From: Paralichthys olivaceus
Lineage: Eukaryota; Chordata; Actinopteri; Pleuronectiformes; Paralichthyidae
Direction of reading: 5' to 3'
NCBI RefSeq assembly: GCF_024713975.1
Contig: NC_091093.1
Coordinates: 25,982,501-26,046,500 of the forward strand
DNA: 64,000 nucleotides
Shown: piece by piece, positions 52,401 through 64,000 of the stretch
Layout of the letters: each line of letters opens with the position of its first letter
How positions within the stretch are numbered: position 1 is the stretch's first letter
Notes under the pieces: model-generated
The model's input: only the letters and a program-made list of their open reading frames with translations
Database searches by the model: none
What the model was told of the DNA's origin: nothing
Position numbers and translations under genes: made by a program

Positions 52401-55400
52401 ATTTGTTTTTCTCCTCTCAATTGACTGAGGTTTTTATTTCTAAGGATAACGACCAGTCTGAGTGTTTTTCCAGAGGTTAGGATAGATTACACACACAGAC
52501 CACTGAGTGGAAACAGAAGCTTTTACATTTTGCGACGTGCTTCATCATGTTTGAGCTGCACACAGAGAAGCGCAGCCATTACAAATAAGCAGAAAAACCA
52601 AAACGTGGCAGACGATCAACGCAAACAGCAGAATGTTTAACGTCTGATTGGAATCACTGAAGTCAGCAGAGTTTAACTCTTGAGTTATGCAACCGTTCAC
52701 CTCCATCTCCACCGGTCATCCAGTTTCTATCGGGGCCTGTCTACGGCTTTATGTTGCACGCTACGACGCAAAGTGCAGATCTCCAACAAGAGGGTCGGAG
52801 AAGAAAACAGTTTGTTCCTGCAGCCGGTTTGAGAGCAGCTGTCTCTTCAATAATGTACAAGCTCGTCTGACTCGGTTCGCTCTCGGAGAGGAGAGGACAT
52901 GAGCTACATCGAGCCAATTACTGCAGGTCTGGACAGCCATGTTAGCATATATACAACAGCATGTATAAGATGTAGTCCGCACCAGGACGACTCTCTGACA
53001 GACTTGTTACTTTAATGGATTTCATTAACGGGACAGAAACATAATGAGCCAGTGGAGCTGTTTAATTACAGTCACAGTGTGAGAATCAAACTTGTTAGAG
53101 CATCATGCCGCACATGACGACAGACTGAGACGTTACACCACGTAGACGTGTCGGTGTGGATACACTCTGAATTAATGACCAAACATCTGTCCTGTAGTTT
53201 CCTTTAATTTTGTGCTGATCTCTTCAGGTGTAAATTTAGAAAATGGCAGCTACGAGCTTGTGAGTCCAGGACGGACAGCGAGCTGAGAGAGAGCATCCGG
53301 TGTGTGTGTGTGTGTGGAGAATGCACTGTGTCAGATCTACAGCCTCTTTTACTTCTTCTCAGTTTGTCTTGTCCTTGTTGAATAATTTATCAGTAAACAC
53401 AAACCTTTATCTGAGCCCTCCCATAGGTCTGTGCACAAACACGCACGCACAGACGCACGCACGCCACAATACCCCAGTGTTGCACCTGATCATTTCACCG
53501 ACCATCAACTCCAGCTTGTTTAGGGTTATAATTAAATATCTGCTCAATAAAAAAATGATTCAGTTTTATCATCATTTGAAAACAATGAAAGTAGTGATTG
53601 TTTAATTTTCTCAGATGTATGAATTAGCTTCCATATCATCGTGACTCACCGGACGGTCAAACAAAACAAACTATTTGAAAACCTCTGACATGTTATAAAA
53701 CATCTGTGCGTGTCTCTGGTTCCCACGGATCACATTCGCTCATCAAAAATGCATCAGTAAAACTAAACTGTTTTGGTTGCGGCTGCTCAAAACAAGATGA
53801 TTTTGTTTGGCTGCAGTTTAAACACATCCACCAGCTGCTCTCCTGTTGCACCTCTGACAACATGTGTGCTGTAGTATCAAGGCTGTCACTGAATGAACCA
53901 GAGGGTAAATCTTAAGAATTATACCTCCGACAGATAACGAAAATAAAAAGAGAGGCGCTAAGATAATTCTAAACTAAACTAAACACTAAACCTACAGTTA
54001 TAGCCAAAGATGACTCTTCGAAAACACCAGAGCCGACCTTTAAACTGTTAGGAACTAAAACAAAGTGGAGAGAAAGTCTTAATTGTGAAGTTTTGTAGAA
54101 AATGACTCAAAGTGACAACATCACTTCATGGTTTCAGAGTCAGTAGAAAATAAATCTGGCTTGTTTACAAAAACCTTGTTGCATTACGCTGCGGCTGAGC
54201 TCAGGAGCTGCAGTGGGAATACTTTATCATATATCCTCACATTACTTCACTATATATTTTCAGCACATCAATATATCTCTCTGGAAAGTGCAGGTCTGAC
54301 GACGTGCGCTGCACCGAAATACACAGAAATCATACTGGATTGGACGAAGGAGTCCGACTCAGGTTTGATCGCAGTGAAATGATTTGAGATTAACTGAATT
54401 TCACTCAGTCGTAAAGATGTTTGTCAAGATTAAAAGTTGAGTCTGAACAATATAGAGTTATGGGGACTGATGGGGACACCAAACATTTTGTGATACAGAA
54501 ATGTATCCTGATGTTTTACAGTTTAATGATAAACTTTGAAATAAATAACTATGAATAAAAAGAAAATACAAACAAATATATAGAAATGGAATTAAGAAAA
54601 TAAACATTGGTTACGTAAATACGCAACTTTTCATATTAGAGCTCTAATTTAAAGTTCTTGAAGTGAAACCAGAAAGCTTCAGCAGCTCCAGGCTTCATCT
54701 CATTCTGAGTTTTAAATTTAAACTGGAGCTTATATGATTGAGAACAACATTATGAGAACAAATCTCCCAAAAAGACAAATCCACGTGTCAAACAAAATGT
54801 CTTACCTTCACTTTGGTGTTGGCAGGGATGTTGGTCTTCCATCGCACCGTGTAGAAACGGTTGTCTGTGATCTTTTGGTTTTTGGGCAGCGAGTTGTCGG
54901 CCCAGGTCACCTTGATGGTGTCGTGGCTCAGCACCGAGGCCTGAACACCCACGGGCGGCATCATGGGGGAGGGGTCTGGTACTGGGGTGTATGGAGCAGG
55001 GAAGAGTTCATACAAGTCAACATCGGGGTCAATGGGGTCTGCGTGTCAGGCAGTAAACCCGCGTTCATGCATGAACACAAATTAAAATGGGCAAAATTAA
55101 AACACAACGAGAAGCGTGGTGGATCAGACAGTGGAGACAAAATACAGGATGCAGGGAGGGAAATGAAAAAATAAGGTTAATGAGTTAAAATGACAGACAA
55201 CGATGAGGGAGGAGGAGGAGGAGGAAGGTAACAGAGGGATGGGAGTGGGAAGGATGAAGAGAAAGAGAGAGAAGATTCTATTAGAAAAAACAGACACTGA
55301 CCTCTACAATAAGATGCAGCTGCTATATAGAAGCTAGTATGTGATGTCTATTAATAACTACTGCAGCAGTACAGAGGGAGAAGAAGAGAATCTCTATTCA

Positions 55401-58400
55401 TTAGATACAAGAATACAGTCAATGAGAGAACTAGAGTGAAAGCAGATATCCACAATCCTGCATCCAAAGTTTCAAACTCGCACATTGAAGCATGGACACA
55501 GAGTTTTCACATCATCACAGCATTTCAATACAGCGCGGATAAACAGGAAGGACACTGAATGCAGAGGAACGACCCCCCCCTGTGCAGGGTAACTTTGAAA
55601 AAGTGTATCATGTCCTTGAAAGAGAGAATATCGAGGCTTAAAGCAACGGAGCCTGCAGGCGGGGAGGAGAGAAGGGTCACGGACAAGTGGCGCTGGATGT
55701 AAATGTGCTGCTTCTGTTCTGAGGCTCAGATGTTCGGTTAAATGCTTGAAGGCAGAGTTTGGTTCTTCTTCCCACTTTCTACAGGTTCCACCATTACTCT
55801 TTGAATCAGTAATAAACAATACACATTTCTCCTGATCACAATAATCCTCTGACAGAGACACAAAACAAAAAAAAAACACAATTTGGTTTGCAACAGCTAG
55901 ATGTCATTGCTTTAGATGTTGTGCGTGGATGATGCGCTGCTGTGCCGTGTATTATAACAAGGCCCTAAAAGGCGTCTGTCACTGTTATGAATCCTTTATT
56001 TATTGTGGCTGTGCATTATGAGTGTAAGTGTAAGTATCATAATAAAGTAGGCAGAGAAAAGTAGGTAAAAGTAACTACATGAAAACATCTTTTTAGCTGA
56101 TGAAGTAAAAATAATACCTGGAAAATAAAAGTAAATGTACCTAATCATAGAAAAAAAACTGTAAATCTAATGTTAGACATTACCCGGGATGTAAAAACAC
56201 ACATGGTAAAGAAAAAGAAAGAAATCAGTAGAAATAGTGTCACAATTCTGACGGATTATATCGTCCACCTGTTCATCGAGTAAAGAGAGAATTCAATCGG
56301 TGGCGTCCACCTTTCAGGGTCTCGTACAAAACACAGTCCAGCACTTGAATATGATAAATGGTGTTTAGTCTGTTGCATCACAACAACCTGCGGTTTAATT
56401 ATCTCCATTTTGTAAGAGTGACTGTGCCTGTGTGTGTGTGTGAGTGTGTGTGTGAGTGTGTGTGTGTGTGTGATCACACAAAGAACACTTGAGTGTTTGT
56501 GTGTCAGATGGAATCAGCGGCTGTAACTAGCTGCAGCACACTGAAGGTTAAACACTTCAAGATGGCATCCTGGCCTCTGCTCCTGCTTCTGCCCTCGGGT
56601 TTAGACGTGATGGAGGAAAACTCTTTGGTCACTCGCTGCTCCTCGACCACTTGTTGTTCCTCCCCCCCTCCTCCCCTGCTCCTCTCCCTTTGACACCTCT
56701 TTGTGCAGAGCTGCCCTCATTATATTCCCAAGACTGAGTGAGTCAGTGTTTGTGTGTATGTGTGTGTGATGAAGATCCAAGCATTCATGCGGTTGTTGAG
56801 AGGCACTGAGGTTTTTTTTCGGAGAGGCACACAAGCTGCCTTTCTTTATCCAGCTTGGAAGAACACAGTCCCCAGTATTTACAAGTAGAATACACAGCAG
56901 CTGAGAGGCTGACTTGCCTTTGTAACGTTTTACAGATGGGAGTAAAATCCCTCTCTTCCTGATTTTTCAGTTAAGACATCACACCACTTTAACATATTAA
57001 ACCCAGCACGCTCTCAACCCAAGTTCACCAAGTTTTTCCTCAGCTTTTTTAAAAAAGTACTATGTAGGTCAGCTCGTCTTTTTAATCCCGACTTTAACAA
57101 ACTGGCAGGAAGGGAACGCGCCCCCGAGGAATCAGCAGCAGACGATGGTGGTGGGCTTTGGTTCTGCTTTGAGAGGAAACGTTTGGATCTGACGAAGGGT
57201 TGCCAAAGCCACCACAGGGGGTCTGCGAGTGTGCGTGGCGCCTGTGTGTGTGTGTGAGTGTGAGGCTGCGAGGAAGAGAGAGCATCACACGGAGAAGCGT
57301 ACAGTACGACAGTGTGCGGGTGTGCGTGCACGCTCTGACTGCCAACCCCCCCCCGAAGCATGTTGACGTGATTCATGTCATCGAGCATCCCACCCCTCTC
57401 CGGCGCGGCGATGCAACAGTGCGGCGGCAGAGACAAACTGGCGTGATCAAGGCTGAGCGTGGAGGTGGGAGGCTGCATGGGAGAGGAGGCAGGTGCAGCC
57501 CACATTCTGGGACACCCCGGGGAGCAGGGGCTGCTCGTCTTCTGACACTGTCACATAAACTGCGTGAACTCGTCTAAGCGGCAGTGTCTCACACTTTAAG
57601 ATCGTTTGTCAAGCACACTGGATTGGGACTTAAAGTTCCACATCTAATTGTTAACCCGGGTTGTGACGTGAGGTTTGAGGAATTATGGATCGAGAGTGCG
57701 GCTGCCACGATGGAGCGTCCGTGTTCTCTTGACTAATGCGGCAAATCTGTTTCACGCTATCGCACTGAGATGGCAAAGACAAAGCCGCAACACAGAGATT
57801 TCTGATATTAAGAACATCTACTACAAACTGGGAACATCACACAGGAATTGAATCTGTGTCACGAGAATAATTTCTATCTGAGCGCTTTGTCTTTAACGAA
57901 GCACGGACCACCGTCTCATGATGGAGTTTGGAAATAAAATCTTGACACTGGACATTTTGCAGTGTCACTGCTCTGTGGTGGGTCAACTGTCATGAGGATG
58001 ATTTCTAAATCACCTCAAACACTCAACAGCTTTGGTTTTACTGCCCGAAATGCTTTTACAAGTTGTGCTCTGCTGCGAGGCAACATCTCCACACTAAGAC
58101 TTGGACGACACCATCGCTCTCTGATAGACAAACAGCAGAGGCAGCGGTTTCAGGGGAGGACTTTTGTATTTCTTGGAGGTTGGAGCGTGGATGCTTTTCG
58201 TTTAACTTTTACATAAATAGCTATTACGCTGTGATTCTAACCAACTCGGTGAATGTTGCCTTTTCTCTGATGGTTAAATGCTACAAAAACAAAGTCCTAC
58301 CGCTGAGAACCAATGTTTATTAAGTTATCAGATCAGCAGCTCAACAGATTGTCTTTACTTGTTCTTTACTTTCACAGGATACTTTAAAAAAAAGGTGGTG

Positions 58401-61400
58401 ACGATGATTTGAATCACTGCTAAAGATCATGTTGAGTTTTAACCCTTGGTTTCACTGTGTAAGATTCAAGTTCTCAGATATTTATGATGTTTAATGTTTA
58501 TTTCTATTTCATATTTTAAGCCTGTTTAGGACTTTGACTTAACTTTATTGAATCTACTATCCTGGATATCAGATAAGATGTATTTGAAACTACCATTCTA
58601 CTCCCTTCTCGTTAAGATAATTGATCCATTGACACATGAGAAGCTTTTGCTCTATTATCCTAAATCAGTACAGCTGCTAATCCAGAGGCAAAATTTGAAC
58701 TGAGACTTGAAGAGGGGGAGTTAATCAAAGCTGCGAGACGCCCTGACGTCACATTATCTCTCTGGTAATTTGGAGTCTCGACAGATTCTGTCTGGTAATG
58801 ACCTCGGGCCAGTGAGAGCAAAGATAAATGTCAGTCGACGTCTTTTGTCTGGGTGGGAGACGACAACTACAGCTGCACATCCCATAATAACGCGTGTGCT
58901 TTCTGTTGTGTATGAGGTTAAGATAATGGGATTTAAGTTTCTTCCACAGATGAACGGCGTCAATGAAAATAACAAATTCTTTCTTTGCACTCCATCAAAT
59001 ATAAGAGACGCTAAATCTTTTCGCAGATTTCTACGTTGTCTTTTCATACCTGACTGTGGCCTGGTGATGGCGCTCTCGTACACAGGAATCCCCTCACCCA
59101 CGTTGTTGTACGCCTTGAGTGTGATCACATAGTGGGAGCTGGCATCTGTGGGGTGGAGAGAGAGAGAGAGACAGAGAGAGAGATTGAGAGAGAGATAAAT
59201 GGATGCAGATATCTAATCAAGCCAAAACTCTCGAGACTCTTGACTCCTAATTGCAATATTAGCCAGCGAGAGTATTTGAATACAATCATCTCTTACTGTG
59301 ATTCTAATGAAGGTTTCTATTATACATGTATAGATACTTTGCAACAATTATACCCCTGAATTTCTCCTTTTCCTAAAATTATTTTTTCATTTTCAAACTC
59401 ACAATCCACTTCCAGACCCCTTCCTGGGGCTTTGATTACTGGTTCATTATTGATGAGGATCAATTATGACATTATGAAGAAAAAAAGAAAACAATGACGG
59501 ATTACCACCTCTGTAATAGTCACAGCAGGACAACAAATTATTTTCCCACAGAACAAAATCTGTAATTGTATTTATCTTGTTTTCCAACAGAGCAGAGAAG
59601 ACTGATATCTATGAGTTTAATTATAAAAACAACAATAATAATAGATGTTATTTCACAGCGCCTCTCTAGAGACTCAAGGACACCTCATAGATAAACACAT
59701 AAATTTGGTGTGATTGAGCATAAAGTGTTGGACCTTGCTGGTCAAGTATTAAGCACGACTTGTGCCTATAACTCAAGCTCTGAACTGACCCTTTGCAGAA
59801 GAACGACCATCGTGCTAACGTACGTCTTGACAGATGAAGCAGATTTCTGTATTGAAGCTTTACATTTATGGTTCTTTTGGTTCGAAGACAAAAACCACTG
59901 AGACAAATTTACTTTGTTATAAAATCAGGACATTAAATTACCGCGTCCCCATTAAGCCGGTGTGTGTGTAATTAGTGGCTCCTCTTGCGGCGGAGAAGAT
60001 CTCATTAATTCTCTAAATACTCAATATGACATAGAGATGAATGTGTGTCTGTGTATGTTTGCTCATCGGTAATTAAAATGTTTTTATAAATGTTTAATAG
60101 TTTAATCAGCCAAGTTACAGAAAACACATTTGAATTTTTGAATAAAACAAATAAGGAAATGATTTAGGTCTCAGAGAGGAGACGAGTGGATACCTGTCCG
60201 GTGGTATTTGAATCTGAATGGTGAAAAAGTCTAAAAATAAGATTTATTTTATTTAGAAACAGAAGTCAAACATCCAAACAGAGGGAAACAAAACGACTCC
60301 ACGTCATTTGGTTTGTTCTCACCGAGGTTCTCGATGGTGTAGTAGCGCTGCTTGTAATCCACTTTGATGGTCTGAGCATGGGGACTGCCGATGCCGTAGC
60401 CGATGGTGTAACCTCGAACCACGATGTCCTGGTTCTCTGGCGGCGTCCAGCTCACCACGATACTGTTGATCAGCGGCCGCACGTGGAGAGAACTGGGCTG
60501 GTCCGGGACTCGTGATTCTGGTGGGAGAGGAGGAGGAAAAACCTGAGCTGAGTTCTTTAAAGTCCAGTGAGACGTTTGATTGATTCAAAGCTGAGAGGGA
60601 TCAGAGTGTTTCTACCATCCAGGTCGCTCTCAAACGTCTCCGCCGTCGTCCAGTCGGTGGCCGGTCCGGTGCCGTTCACCGTCACGGCCGACACCCTGAA
60701 CGAGTACTCCGTCCCACGCTCCAGACCTGGACAGCAAACACCAGGACATCATTCAGAGCTTGTGGTATTGACACTGAATTTAATCTCAAGCAGCAATAAA
60801 CTCTCTCTAACTCCACTCAGTTTCTTTGGCCTGATTTTATTTTTAAAGTTTAATTTAATGGTGTTCTCCACTTGCTGGGTCCATTGGGATTCCTAAGCAC
60901 AGACACAATAAATATTTTGAAAGCATAAAATTTCTCAAAACAGACGCCCAAAAACTCTGTGCACAATTTAAGGGAAAAATCTATACATCTGCCTTGGGAG
61001 GGATCAGGGGGAGGTTTCTGTGGTGCAATTAACTTTAAACTTTTTCCACTCGATATCATGGAGTCACGTCAGTTTTATTTTTCACCTCTGGTAAAAATGT
61101 ATTTTGAGAAGTGCAGCTGGCACAAAAACAGAGGAGCTAAAAAGAGCAGAAGAAGAACTTTTGGAGTCTTCATTCGTTCATATTTTAAAGCGACGGCTCC
61201 TTCAGAAAAAGCCGTTTCACCGCTGGGTTCCGGCTTTGCTGCTCAGAAAGTGGGGAACGCCTGCTGACAAATGATGTGCTGCTGTATTAATTTGCTGTAA
61301 CATTTTTCATCATCGTCACATTGTCCCATTTGCACGCTACATGCTAATCCTGTAGTCTTTTCTCTCTGTACCCACTATTCTGGGCCACCCTTGGGGGGTA

Positions 61401-63067
61401 GCTTCTGAAGACTGCCTAACCATCCGTGCCTCCAAGGCTACAACATCTCTTTCTAAACGCTTTTGAACCAACAAACATCCCCCTGTTTCACCCCCCAGAA
61501 TGTTCTCAAAAATCAACTTTTAAGTGTGTATTCTCTTTGATGCCGCACGCAGCGTGACGCTGGGCCACTTGAAAGCTGCTGAGACAACATCTAATATTAA
61601 TCACCATTGCTGTGTGTGTGTGCGTCTCCCGCAATATTGTGCATATTTTGGCGGCAGCGGTGGATGATGTTCGGGTACAGTAAGGCATGTAGCTCCATGC
61701 TTGAGATGAAATCCAGACGTCGGCTGAATCAACAGACCTACAGCCTGACCCGAGACCAAACAACAACTCAGACACGTCTCCGATCTCAAGATCAAGAATC
61801 TAAATTTTGCAGCATGTCAGATGTTGCCGACGGTGTTGAAAGATTAAATCCAGCAGAGATAAAATGTCTGAGTCTGAGGGCGTAAAGGTTTTAATGTAGA
61901 TTAATCAAGGTTAATCTAAAGCATCAAAGGGAATATTAAGATTCCCCAACAACAAAATATGAGTTTTAATTCTGGAGCTGCCATTTTAAAATCATGTTGC
62001 ACAGTCACATTGAAATATATGGACAAACAGAAGAGTTGGAGACAGTCATCTTTACGATTGATCGCCTTTTTAAGTTGTGTTTTAAAAACTACTTTATACC
62101 TTTATACCATGTGGGCAGCTCGACCTCAAGAGTGAGCACAGCCCTGATATGTCACAGTGGGACTAAGGCATCATTTAGAGGAAGTCTGGGAAATCTGTGT
62201 CCAGGTTTGCAGTGTAGTGTAAATATCAGTATGTTCCACTCACGAATAGAATCGCCTGTTAAACCCATTAATCTTTATTCTAAAGAGAAAATGTTTCCAG
62301 AACATCAATATCATCTCATGTGAGCAAACAGTGGCATTATTCCTTTTCTGTGGCCACAGGCTGAAAATATGATGAATAACTTCTGTTCCCTCTGAGGCAG
62401 AAATCAAGGTTCACCATCGACACATTATCTTTGCCCACTTATTCCGCGCAGCGTTCCAAGAGGCTGGAGTCTGTCCCGGCTCATACTGGATGAGGTCCAT
62501 CACGGGAAATCAAACTTCACTCACAGACAAAACTAAATACGAGCAGCAAAGTGAAATTCGACCACAAATGTTGACTTGAGATACATTTAAAATAGATTTT
62601 GATTCCAAGTGGCATCTGTGGTCGATCCCCTGCTGAATCTAGATCTACACACACACACAGGATTGGATGGAACGTTCTAGGTCTGAACACTACGGCTCCT
62701 GCAGCTCTTCTCCACCTAAACTAATAAAGGCTCCACATTCACACCCACTTGATCATTGGAAAGTCTTTCTGAGAAGCTGCAACGGAAGACAACAAGGCTG
62801 ATTTGAGTTTTCAAGAGCTCAATGAAAATCTTTGTCTAAAACACAGAATACAGTGAACATCTCACGCTGGGGATCCAGACATCGGCTAATGGCTAACACA
62901 CAGGCCATCATCATCACATTACCATCAATGAGCTTGATAAGCTGGGTGCCTCCGGTTGTCTCTGCGGCCTCGCTCCTCCGCGACCCTTTGCGATACCGGA
63001 TCTTGTAGCCCGTGATCTCCCCGTTCTGGCCGCTGAGGGGAGGGGGCTGCCAGCGAAGCATGATGCT
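44191..63067 (-). CDS. neo1: Neogenin (netrin/RGM receptor), 5'-partial, 17 exons in window
   Basis: A DCC-family single-pass receptor for RGMs and netrins. Exons: 63067-62923, 60726-60616, 60517-60323, 59145-59050, 55038-54806, 51953-51815, 50384-50277, 50039-49845, 49207-49175, 48967-48899, 47923-47785, 47654-47410, 46888-46796, 46364-46194, 45481-45194, 45037-44901, 44277-44191. These total 2484 bp, the last 827 aa of about 1450. The part seen holds fibronectin III domains 3 to 6 ([73 protein letters not shown]), a membrane segment, and the tail with [42 protein letters not shown] and the last helix [20 protein letters not shown]. The Ig domains, FN1-2 and start lie beyond the window. Fish may have two neo1 copies; this one is not assigned. 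Confidence 0.94.
46389..46434. repeat. (AC)n microsatellite upstream of a neo1 exon
   Basis: About 23 AC units on the plus strand, (TG)n in the transcript, end 22 bases before the acceptor of exon 46364-46194. A second, shorter CA run lies at 46501-46514. Confidence 0.9.
46757..46790. repeat. (CT)n/(CA)n tract just after a neo1 donor
   Basis: In transcript sense the donor GTAAGTGTGCG of exon 46888-46796 runs straight into TG and then GA repeats. Confidence 0.85.
47785..47923 (-). CDS. neo1: neo1 transmembrane exon
   Basis: It encodes a stalk GSNSENH, then a hydrophobic helix [13 protein letters not shown] plus [12 protein letters not shown], then the stop-transfer run [10 protein letters not shown]. 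Two acceptors nine bases apart (47923 and 47914) are both in frame, adding or dropping three residues (KSG). The string of Ile and Val codons is a simple CAT/CAC-like run on the plus strand. Confidence 0.85.
48899..49207 (-). CDS. neo1: neo1 juxtamembrane small exons (33 and 69 bp)
   Basis: Two small exons, 49207-49175 and 48967-48899, both phase 1/1, encode [10 protein letters not shown] and [20 protein letters not shown] up to TSV. They link FN6 to the membrane exon. Either can be skipped in frame. For the 69-bp exon I chose the acceptor TTTCTTTGTATCAG at 48968 because it has the best pyrimidine tract. A second in-frame AG (CCTCCAG|GCAACC at 48934) would give a 36-bp form. DCC-family stalks are known to vary by splicing. 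Confidence 0.75.
50732..50880 (-). mobile_element. tRNA-derived SINE, truncated, in neo1 intron
   Basis: Read on the minus strand it gives CAGAAGGTCGGTGGTTC, then AAAGTGTCCTTGAGCAAGAT, then ACTTAACCCCAAATTGG and a tail with GTGCTGTATAAATGTGTGTG. This is the same order as fish tRNA-type SINEs and partly matches the copy at 41705-41926. Box B has lost its ATCC end. Confidence 0.65.
50957..51080 (+). mobile_element. Old interspersed repeat in neo1 intron
   Basis: The phrases AGTCCATCCTTGAGTCCCGG, GACAGAAGGACAGACAAACC and AAAAGACATAATGCCTGCGG occur in order. These recur in a repeat I know as common in fish, whose end reads like ACATAATGCCTCCGGC. It has no ORF and no clear terminal repeats. Its class is not assigned. 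Confidence 0.45.
55039..59049 (-). other. neo1: neo1 intron between FN4 and the FN5 linker (4.0 kb)
   Basis: The gap lies between the exon ending ITRPQS and the exon coding [12 protein letters not shown]. It contains GT/CA repeats at 56427-56472 and 57240-57260. A GC-richer part lies at 57100-57560, with a minus-strand opening of 163 codons that has no splice support. No further exon was recognised. Confidence 0.5.
59152..59197. repeat. (GA)n low-complexity tract beside a neo1 acceptor
   Basis: GA-rich on the plus strand, so (TC)n in the transcript. It ends about 6 bases before the acceptor of exon 59145-59050 and supplies an unusually long pyrimidine tract. Confidence 0.8.
60727..62922 (-). 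other. neo1: neo1 intron within FN3 (2.2 kb)
   Basis: No exon was recognised. A piece resembling the 21955-22175 repeat in reverse orientation may lie at 62455-62510. Confidence 0.5.
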
Positions 63068-64000
63068 CTGAGGGATGGAAAAACCAGGGCAGGTCAGTCA
63101 GATGAAACAAAACACCGCGCTTAGCACACGTGAGACCATCTGCTCTCAGGCCAGAAGTTGCAAAGGTCACCTCGTGGTCTGGCGGGTAGCATTACACCTT
63201 CCCACAAAGCTTTGTGCACTCCGCAGGTATTACTGTTCTGTCTCACCTTACCCCGTCCTCCTCCGACTGAGAGCGGGGGGTGCGACTCCACAAAAACAAA
63301 CACCCCCTCTGAGCATGTGCAGGTTGATGCATTAGGAAGAAATAAACACATGAAAAAAGAAGGAGGCGTCCTGATGAGTGTGGTGTGTGTGTGTGTGTGT
63401 GTGTTTGATCACATTAACCCTGCAGAGACACTGATGCAAAAAAGATGAATGCAGGACTTTAGCTGGCGGGCACGACACTGCACGGATGTGGGATTCATGC
63501 ATTGTATTTTAGTGTGTGTGTGTGTTTAAAGAGATAGGTGGGGGGTAGCTCAGCGTGGGAGAAGAGTTAATTAATGCTTCCCCACTGTTACGCTGAAGCA
63601 CAAAAGCCTGAATACATGTACACGGCCCACACACGCACACGCACACACACAAACACACACGCTCCTCCCCAGCCGAGCCGAGGGAATTGCACAAATTAAA
63701 TTTGTGTTAAGTGTGTTCAATTATTTCCATTTTTTTCTCATGACACTATCAGCCCCGACTTGCTTTGTGTGTTACTTCTCTCCCTCGTCACGAAAACCTG
63801 TTTAATTTGGCTTTCAGGAGAACCACGAGGGAAGGTGAGAGGCCTGATGTCAAAAGGAAGAACTAAGATCACAATAAGAAAATAAAAACAATTTTCCAGC
63901 TCCCTCGCAGGTAAACAATGAGAGGTTGCGCTTGATGAGGAGGCGTGAATATGAAATGCGTGTTAATTAGTTTTCTTTCCAGTTCCATTTGGCTGGGCAC
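63068..64000 (-). other. neo1: neo1 intron running off the window
   Basis: Upstream of the phase-0 exon starting [10 protein letters not shown]. It holds GT/CA tracts at 63384-63403 and 63511-63524 and CA-rich DNA at 63630-63660. No FN2/FN3 exon was found before the window end. Confidence 0.5.

Noticed and set aside
57014..57505. Minus-strand ORF of 163 codons inside a neo1 intron
   Set aside because: It has no splice sites in frame with neighbouring neo1 exons, includes CA-repeat-derived His/Thr runs, and resembles no neogenin sequence.
61994..62323. Plus-strand ORF of 109 codons in a neo1 intron
   Set aside because: No recognisable protein content and no splice or promoter context.

Overview
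This is a vertebrate nuclear window, almost certainly from a teleost fish and probably a percomorph. All genes are intron-split, and their proteins are close to the human ones. The introns hold short fish-type repeats: a TTAA-flanked MITE, tRNA-derived SINE pieces, foldback repeats and many (CA)n tracts. csnk1g1 next to snx1 is the arrangement seen at human 15q22. I saw no bacterial, phage, CRISPR or viral genes and no clearly new molecular system. The most interesting items are alternative exons and splice-site-adjacent repeats.

Four genes lie head to tail on the minus strand; read them from high to low coordinates. (1) neo1 (neogenin) is 5'-partial. It has 17 coding exons from 63067 to 44191, covering fibronectin type III domains 3 to 6, the transmembrane segment and the whole cytoplasmic tail, then a 3'UTR reaching to roughly 42-43 kb. 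(2) snx1 (sorting nexin 1) is complete, with 15 coding exons from 40762 to 35148 giving 523 aa, and a 3'UTR to about 34.05 kb. (3) csnk1g1 (casein kinase 1 gamma 1) is complete, with 11 constitutive coding exons from 27090 to 8517 giving 422 aa. It also has a 111-bp cassette exon and a 24-bp microexon that both fit the reading frame, a 5'UTR exon in a CpG-rich promoter near 33.4-33.6 kb, and a 3'UTR of nearly 4 kb. (4) rps17 is complete, with five coding exons from 3481 to 622 giving 134 aa. Its first coding exon carries only the ATG, and a TOP-like pyrimidine tract lies upstream.

Exon boundaries were read by hand from GT/AG sites and checked by frame: every exon length agrees with the phases of its neighbours, and the csnk1g1 and snx1 products come to the usual vertebrate lengths. 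The genes work in separate processes: guidance/adhesion receptor signalling (neo1), endosomal retromer sorting (snx1), membrane-bound kinase in Wnt signalling (csnk1g1) and translation (rps17). Nothing suggests they work as a unit. Gene-free stretches are introns or short intergenic gaps with repeats; most single-frame ORFs there are chance openings.
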